Shown: in pieces, positions 59,616 through 64,000 of the stretch
Numbering within the stretch: the first letter of the stretch is position 1
Layout of the letters: each line of letters opens with the position of its first letter
DNA from: Epiperipatus broadwayi
Taxonomy: Eukaryota > Onychophora > Udeonychophora > Euonychophora > Peripatidae
Reading direction: 5' to 3'
Length of the DNA: 64,000 nucleotides
NCBI GenBank assembly: GCA_028023455.1
Contig: JAQFVV010006274.1
Coordinates: 5,210,001-5,274,000 of the forward strand
Position numbers and translations under genes: made by a program
The notes under the pieces: generated by a model
Seen by the model: only the letters and a program-made list of their open reading frames with translations
Told to the model about the DNA's origin: nothing
The model's database searches: none

Positions 59616-62600
59616 AATACAAACATTTAATAGCTCAATGACATAGCTTTCAGAAAATGTTTACCTAAAAAAAATCGGTTGAAATTTGGATTTTTGGCAA
59701 CAATTTTAATCAACCACAGTATTTAATTTTTTCTTTTTCATAACTTTTGTAATTACCACGAAGCGATAAAAGAAAGAAAAATGGTTTACCGAACGCAAGT
59801 TAATATTTGCTGAAGGCCTACAATAGAGCTTCAACGTAATGACTTGTAAGTAAAATTTTAATTTTTTTAATAATATTTAAATTTTTCTTTTAATTTTTTG
59901 AAAAAAATTATCTTTTTTATTAATTTTAGTTTGTAATTAGTGTGCATTGGTTTGTAGTTATATTTATTTATGCTCATATAGAATTCATATCTATCGTAAT
60001 TTTCTAAAGTTCTATCTACACTAATCCACTTATTTTTATAAAAATAATGATTTTCAAAAAGTATAATAATTTATTATTTATAATTATGTTTATATAATAT
60101 GTTTGTGTTTACAAGTAATGAGTTATAAAATTAATAATCAAATGTATACAAAGGTCGCATACGCAAGCATATAATCAAATTCTGATTCTTGTTTTTGTTT
60201 TTGTTTATTCTTGTTCATGCTTTGGAGTCACTCTGGTTTTGCTATATGTTTCATAACATTATTTACAAGTCTGTAGCTAACAAATGGACTATATGCAAAT
60301 AAATTATATCTATATGATACAATAAATATAACAATTTAGCATCACGTCTGTGCATAAAGAATATAAATATCACTGGTGTCCATAAAGAATATAAACATAA
60401 CTGATGAACACAAAAAAGTATAAAATGAAGAGATGAAACTCATTTTATCAGTGATATAGACAGTAGCCTACAATTTCTAGTTTTAGATAGACAAGAAGCC
60501 AATTGCTATAATGATTTCTTTTGTATCTTATTAGGATGAATCTTTCTTTATAAATGCCTTTGACATTTAAAATATTTGAGTTACAAGATAAAAATGAAGA
60601 AGTTATATCCGACTTCTTTTGGAGATTGTGAAGCTGTGGATTATCTCAGGTAAGACATGTTATATATGATATGTTTAGAAAGATAATTTTGTGAGGAATA
60701 CAAAGAAATTATCACTGAAGATGCAATTTGAATTTTAGTTAATGTTAATTTCCAAATTATGAACAAACAATAATTATTTCAGATGTGAAAATTTCTTTTT
60801 TTTTCTTATTTTTTATTTAGTATCACTATTTATTGTATGCTTATTGCTTTCCTTAATTTTTCTAGTTTCTAGCAATGTAATTGTTTTTGCTCTAACATAA
60901 TTAAAACTGAAGTTATTGTGAAAATTGTGTCTCAGGCCAGTATTTTAAAAAATTCAATATGGTGGCTTAGTCCCAAGCAGATATAAAAAACACCTGCAAA
61001 TGTTGCTTTCATCTTTTCTATCTACCGATTCCTACCCCCCCCCTTTCGGTATACCTCAGACAATCTTTGACAACATTTATTAAATGTTGATTTTGGTTTA
61101 TTGACTTCAGCTCTCATTATGTTTATCTTATCTTTTTCTACTTTTATCTTGACACATTTTCCTGCTTTGATCTATGAGAAATTTACAACTAATAATAATA
61201 AAAAAATATAATAGTGGGTCTTTTATAAAACTGATTTTTTTTTATAAATAAATTTTTTTAAAACTTAACATCAAATTTAGAACTGAAAACATTAACCAAT
61301 TCCTGTAAAACCCATACAAAACAAATTCTTTTTTTATATTATACTATCAAATAATATACAGTACAATGTGTGAATTTCCAAGATAAAAAAAAAAATCTAT
61401 ATTGTGATGATCGCACATACTGCGATCACACATATAGATATTTAACATTTAAAGAATATTAAATGTTGTGTTTGGAATACTAAAAAGTGAGTTTAAAAAA
61501 TTATAATCAAAGAAATGTTTTAATTAAGAAAACAGAGGGAATTAGAATCGAAAAGATTCTTATCTTTTACCCTCCAAAGTCAAGATTTTGTGAAATGAAA
61601 AATAAGTAAAGTTAGAAATATTGAAATTGTACATTAGAAAATTAATAGTGATAAAGAAATACAAACGAAAGGCAAACTAAAATATGATGTATAAGAAAAG
61701 TAAAGTTTGAAGAGTTTAAATAAGAATAAAATAGAAAGTTTAAAACATGACCAAAAGTACACATTTGACGATAAAATGAAATGCGTGTATGGAGTATATA
61801 TAAGGTATGATAAAGACAAAAAAAATTAATGCTTGTCTAAATAAAAATAAAAAAAACATTTTAATAAAAATCTGTGTAATTAAAAAAAGAAATAAATAAA
61901 TGTACATAGTGCTACGAAATTATGTAAAGGCAAATCTATAAATGGCCGAAGGCACATTCAGAAGAGCAAAGGTGTGAACAACAGCGAAAACAAAGGATCG
62001 AAAGGACAAAGAACTGGGGAATTTTAATTAAAAGTATGATCAGTATTGGAAGAGACTTCTTGTCGAGACATTGGTGGAAGGACTTCTCCGATAATAAGCA
62101 GCGATAGTTAACAAGATATCATTTTTAACATCGGTGCCAAATCAAGAATGGCTGGCTAAGGGCTGTCGTGATCGCTTGCCGATCCAGACTCACTGTTCTA
62201 ATGGTTCCCGTCTAGATGTAACAACTGTCAATGTAGCGCCTGCCGGAGTGTTCGTTTTGCTTTGTCCTTGATGCCCTAAATACTGAGGAGTTCCCACAAC
62301 CAAAAAACCTAAGAGCGACCATTCCCTGCTAAAGAAATGGAGAAATTCCACAAGGCAGTCTGCAAGACTTCAAGTTAATTCAGAGACTTAATAACCTAGG
62401 TAAATATGTATACTACATTCTATATTCACATGTGCACATACCTTTCATTTAGACAATGGCCAAATTCTTCCTTTGAATGATACAGACATTCTTTAACTTT
62501 TTTATATATGCACGGAATGACAATTATAAATGTACAATCATTTATAGGATCTTTTATTTTGTTATACTCGTAACATTATAGTATATAATCGGTTTTTATT

Positions 62601-63520
62601 GTGTGGAAATGATTTAAACTATGTCTTTTATTGCATAATCTATTGTATTAAATATTTATTATTGATTTAAATCCGTTTCATCTCGTTCTTCGCCACTCCA
62701 AAAAGTAAGATAGTCTTAGGGTTGGGGAAATAATTATTATTCATTTTGAGTACTGAATTAACACGTGAAGCTAGTGGTGCGGTATGTTGATCCCATTAAA
62801 ATTTATAAATCTCCAAGCGCTGTAACTCCTTAAATCTTACAGCAGTCAGGAGACAGTGACCAGGAAAAATAACCTGGGGCTATACTCATAGTTACAGGTT
62901 CGGTCAAGTACAGATATAGACTCGTTTATGTCCGTATGTTCTCTCTGCTTGTGGTAGCGGAAAGTAGACGATCTTGAATTTTAAGAATTCCCCATTATAT
63001 ATAAATAAAAGGGAAGATAAGCTTTCGATCGCCCGGTTCCCGTTACAATATATGCGTCATACACACATCCATAATATTAAATAGTGATCTACTTGTTCAT
63101 ATTCTAATATTAGTACAAAATATCCATCATAATTTCCTGAAACTTTAAACGTATTCTCCTGTAAAGAACTGTCAAACAAATACTATTTATAACAAGTTCA
63201 ATTTTTATTCGTACTATCATTTTCATTTACAAATATTATGATTAATATAAATCAACATTTTAAGATATCACAGTGCACGCAATAGTCAATCCCCTTTCCT
63301 TCAACATAATAATACGCTATAATTTTAAATAAATACAAACATATCTTTATCTATACATTAAATTCAAGTCACATAGTCATTGGTCTCTCTAAGTAAAGTT
63401 TTTAACTTTTCTTGAACGTCAAAAAAATTTTTTATTCGGATATAGTTCCCAATCATTAGTTTTTTTGCGAAAGAAACTAAGGGTTACAATATATATATAT
63501 AATCAATTAATTAATATACA
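59616..63520. other. Unassigned region with a hairpin and less AT-rich blocks
   Basis: No recognised gene. A hairpin is at 61398-61437. Two less AT-rich blocks (about 61930-62400 and 62690-63050) contain varied sequence such as GATCGCTTGCCGATCCAGAC and CTTTCGATCGCCCGGTTCCC and may be LTR or transposon pieces, but I see no repeat partner or open frame. Confidence 0.35.
61398..61437. repeat. Short hairpin
   Basis: TATTGTGATGATCGCA, then CATAC, then TGCGATCACACATATA. The arms pair for about 14 bases with one bulged base. A strand-specific role such as a regulatory RNA is possible but unsupported. Confidence 0.7.
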
Positions 63521-63524
63521 ATAA

Positions 63525-64000
63525 AGCTCCAGGTATATGAAGAGAGCCTGTCTTTCAAATATTATACATTAAGCTTGCATGCTGCCCATCCCTCTTCTAT
63601 GTATTTAAATGGATTCAGTCCTGTACATTAGGGGTCAGAGTGATTTGAGTTCAGCATGGACATAACAGTATTGGCATCAGCCTGGGATTTAGGCTTTCTA
63701 TCGTCAGATTTTCAATGATATGGATGGCTGAAGAGTTAGAGGTTGGAATAAGTTGAAGCCTGTCCATTAAAGTATATGGATTTACTATCTTAATATAAAC
63801 TGAGCACTGATTATATATGTGTGTGAGAGATGATAATCTGGACCAACTGATGAGTGCTGGTTCAGCACGAAATATGTACTTTGGTGATTATTGATTTTTT
63901 CTACATGTGTGTGATCATGTGTATCAGTGATATGAGATAGTGTGGATAGTTGAAAGGTGCTTGAAAGATTAAATCCCCTATATTTATACTATAATCTTAA
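63525..64000 (+). repeat. Dispersed tRNA-like repeat family, copy 3 (permuted)
   Basis: Begins with CTCCAGGTATATGAAGAG and the tail phrases (TTAAGCTTGCATGCTGCC, GGGGTCAGAGTGATTTGAG, ATTAAAGTATATGGA). It then continues into GATGATAATCTGGACCAACT, GTGCTGGTTCAGCACG and the tRNA-like part ending AAATCCCCTATATTTATACT at the window edge. Relative to copy 2 the order is rotated, as expected if the family occurs in tandem with a period of about 470 bp. The copy runs out of the window. Confidence 0.75.

Noticed and set aside
1-64000. CRISPR array, operon or other bacterial features
   Set aside because: No regular direct repeats with spacers, no operon-like gene packing; the content is that of an animal repeat-rich region.
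1-64000. Naming the species from repeat phrases
   Set aside because: Some repeats feel like those of molluscs or other invertebrates, but I cannot verify this without a search.

Overview
The window is very AT-rich animal-like nuclear DNA, built mostly from transposable elements with long low-complexity stretches between them. The content that points to a metazoan (probably an invertebrate) is two Penelope-like elements with GIY-YIG endonucleases, two non-LTR retrotransposons, hAT and pogo/Tigger-like non-autonomous DNA transposons, small tRNA-derived SINEs, and an LTR element primed by tRNA-Lys. I see no confidently recognisable host gene, rRNA, functional tRNA or CRISPR array. The species cannot be named from this sequence alone.

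Layout. 0.6-2.7 kb: decayed Penelope-like element (+). 3.7-4.1 kb: small hAT-like MITE. 8.3 kb: small SINE. 8.5-10.6 kb: non-autonomous hAT element with a perfect 8-bp target-site duplication and a nested inverted-repeat segment full of tandem units. 10.9-11.9 kb: pogo/Tigger-like MITE. 14.7-15.25 kb: foldback DNA, running directly into a non-LTR retrotransposon (15.25-20.26 kb, +). 21.05-32.07 kb: an 11-kb LTR element. 32.7-33.9 kb: second Penelope-like element (-). 35.4-37.1 kb: decayed gag/protease remnant. 38.4-43.0 kb: second non-LTR copy, split by a 1.8-kb insertion with CCC...GGG ends. 44.0-45.2 kb: second pogo/Tigger-like MITE, opposite orientation. 47.7, 53.1-53.5 and 63.5-64.0 kb: copies of one dispersed repeat family whose segment order is permuted. 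49.6 kb: second small SINE with a perfect 13-bp target-site duplication. 58.0 kb: further tRNA-like repeat.

The most interesting object is the 11-kb LTR element. It has two nearly identical LTRs of about 2.73 kb, a TG...CA structure, an ATAG target duplication and an 18-nt tRNA-Lys primer-binding site. It has no reverse transcriptase, RNase H or protease. Instead its interior carries one long intronless frame (25741-29049) broken by two TGA codons. The N-terminal part is a gag-like coiled-coil repeat. The long middle contains a spaced series of [D/N]-M-E-[V/I/F]-x-[S/T] motifs resembling the MELT repeats of the kinetochore scaffold KNL1. The last ~60 codons look like an integrase C-terminus. 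My reading, as an inference, is a non-autonomous retroelement that replaced most of gag-pol with captured host coding sequence, possibly from a KNL1-like gene.
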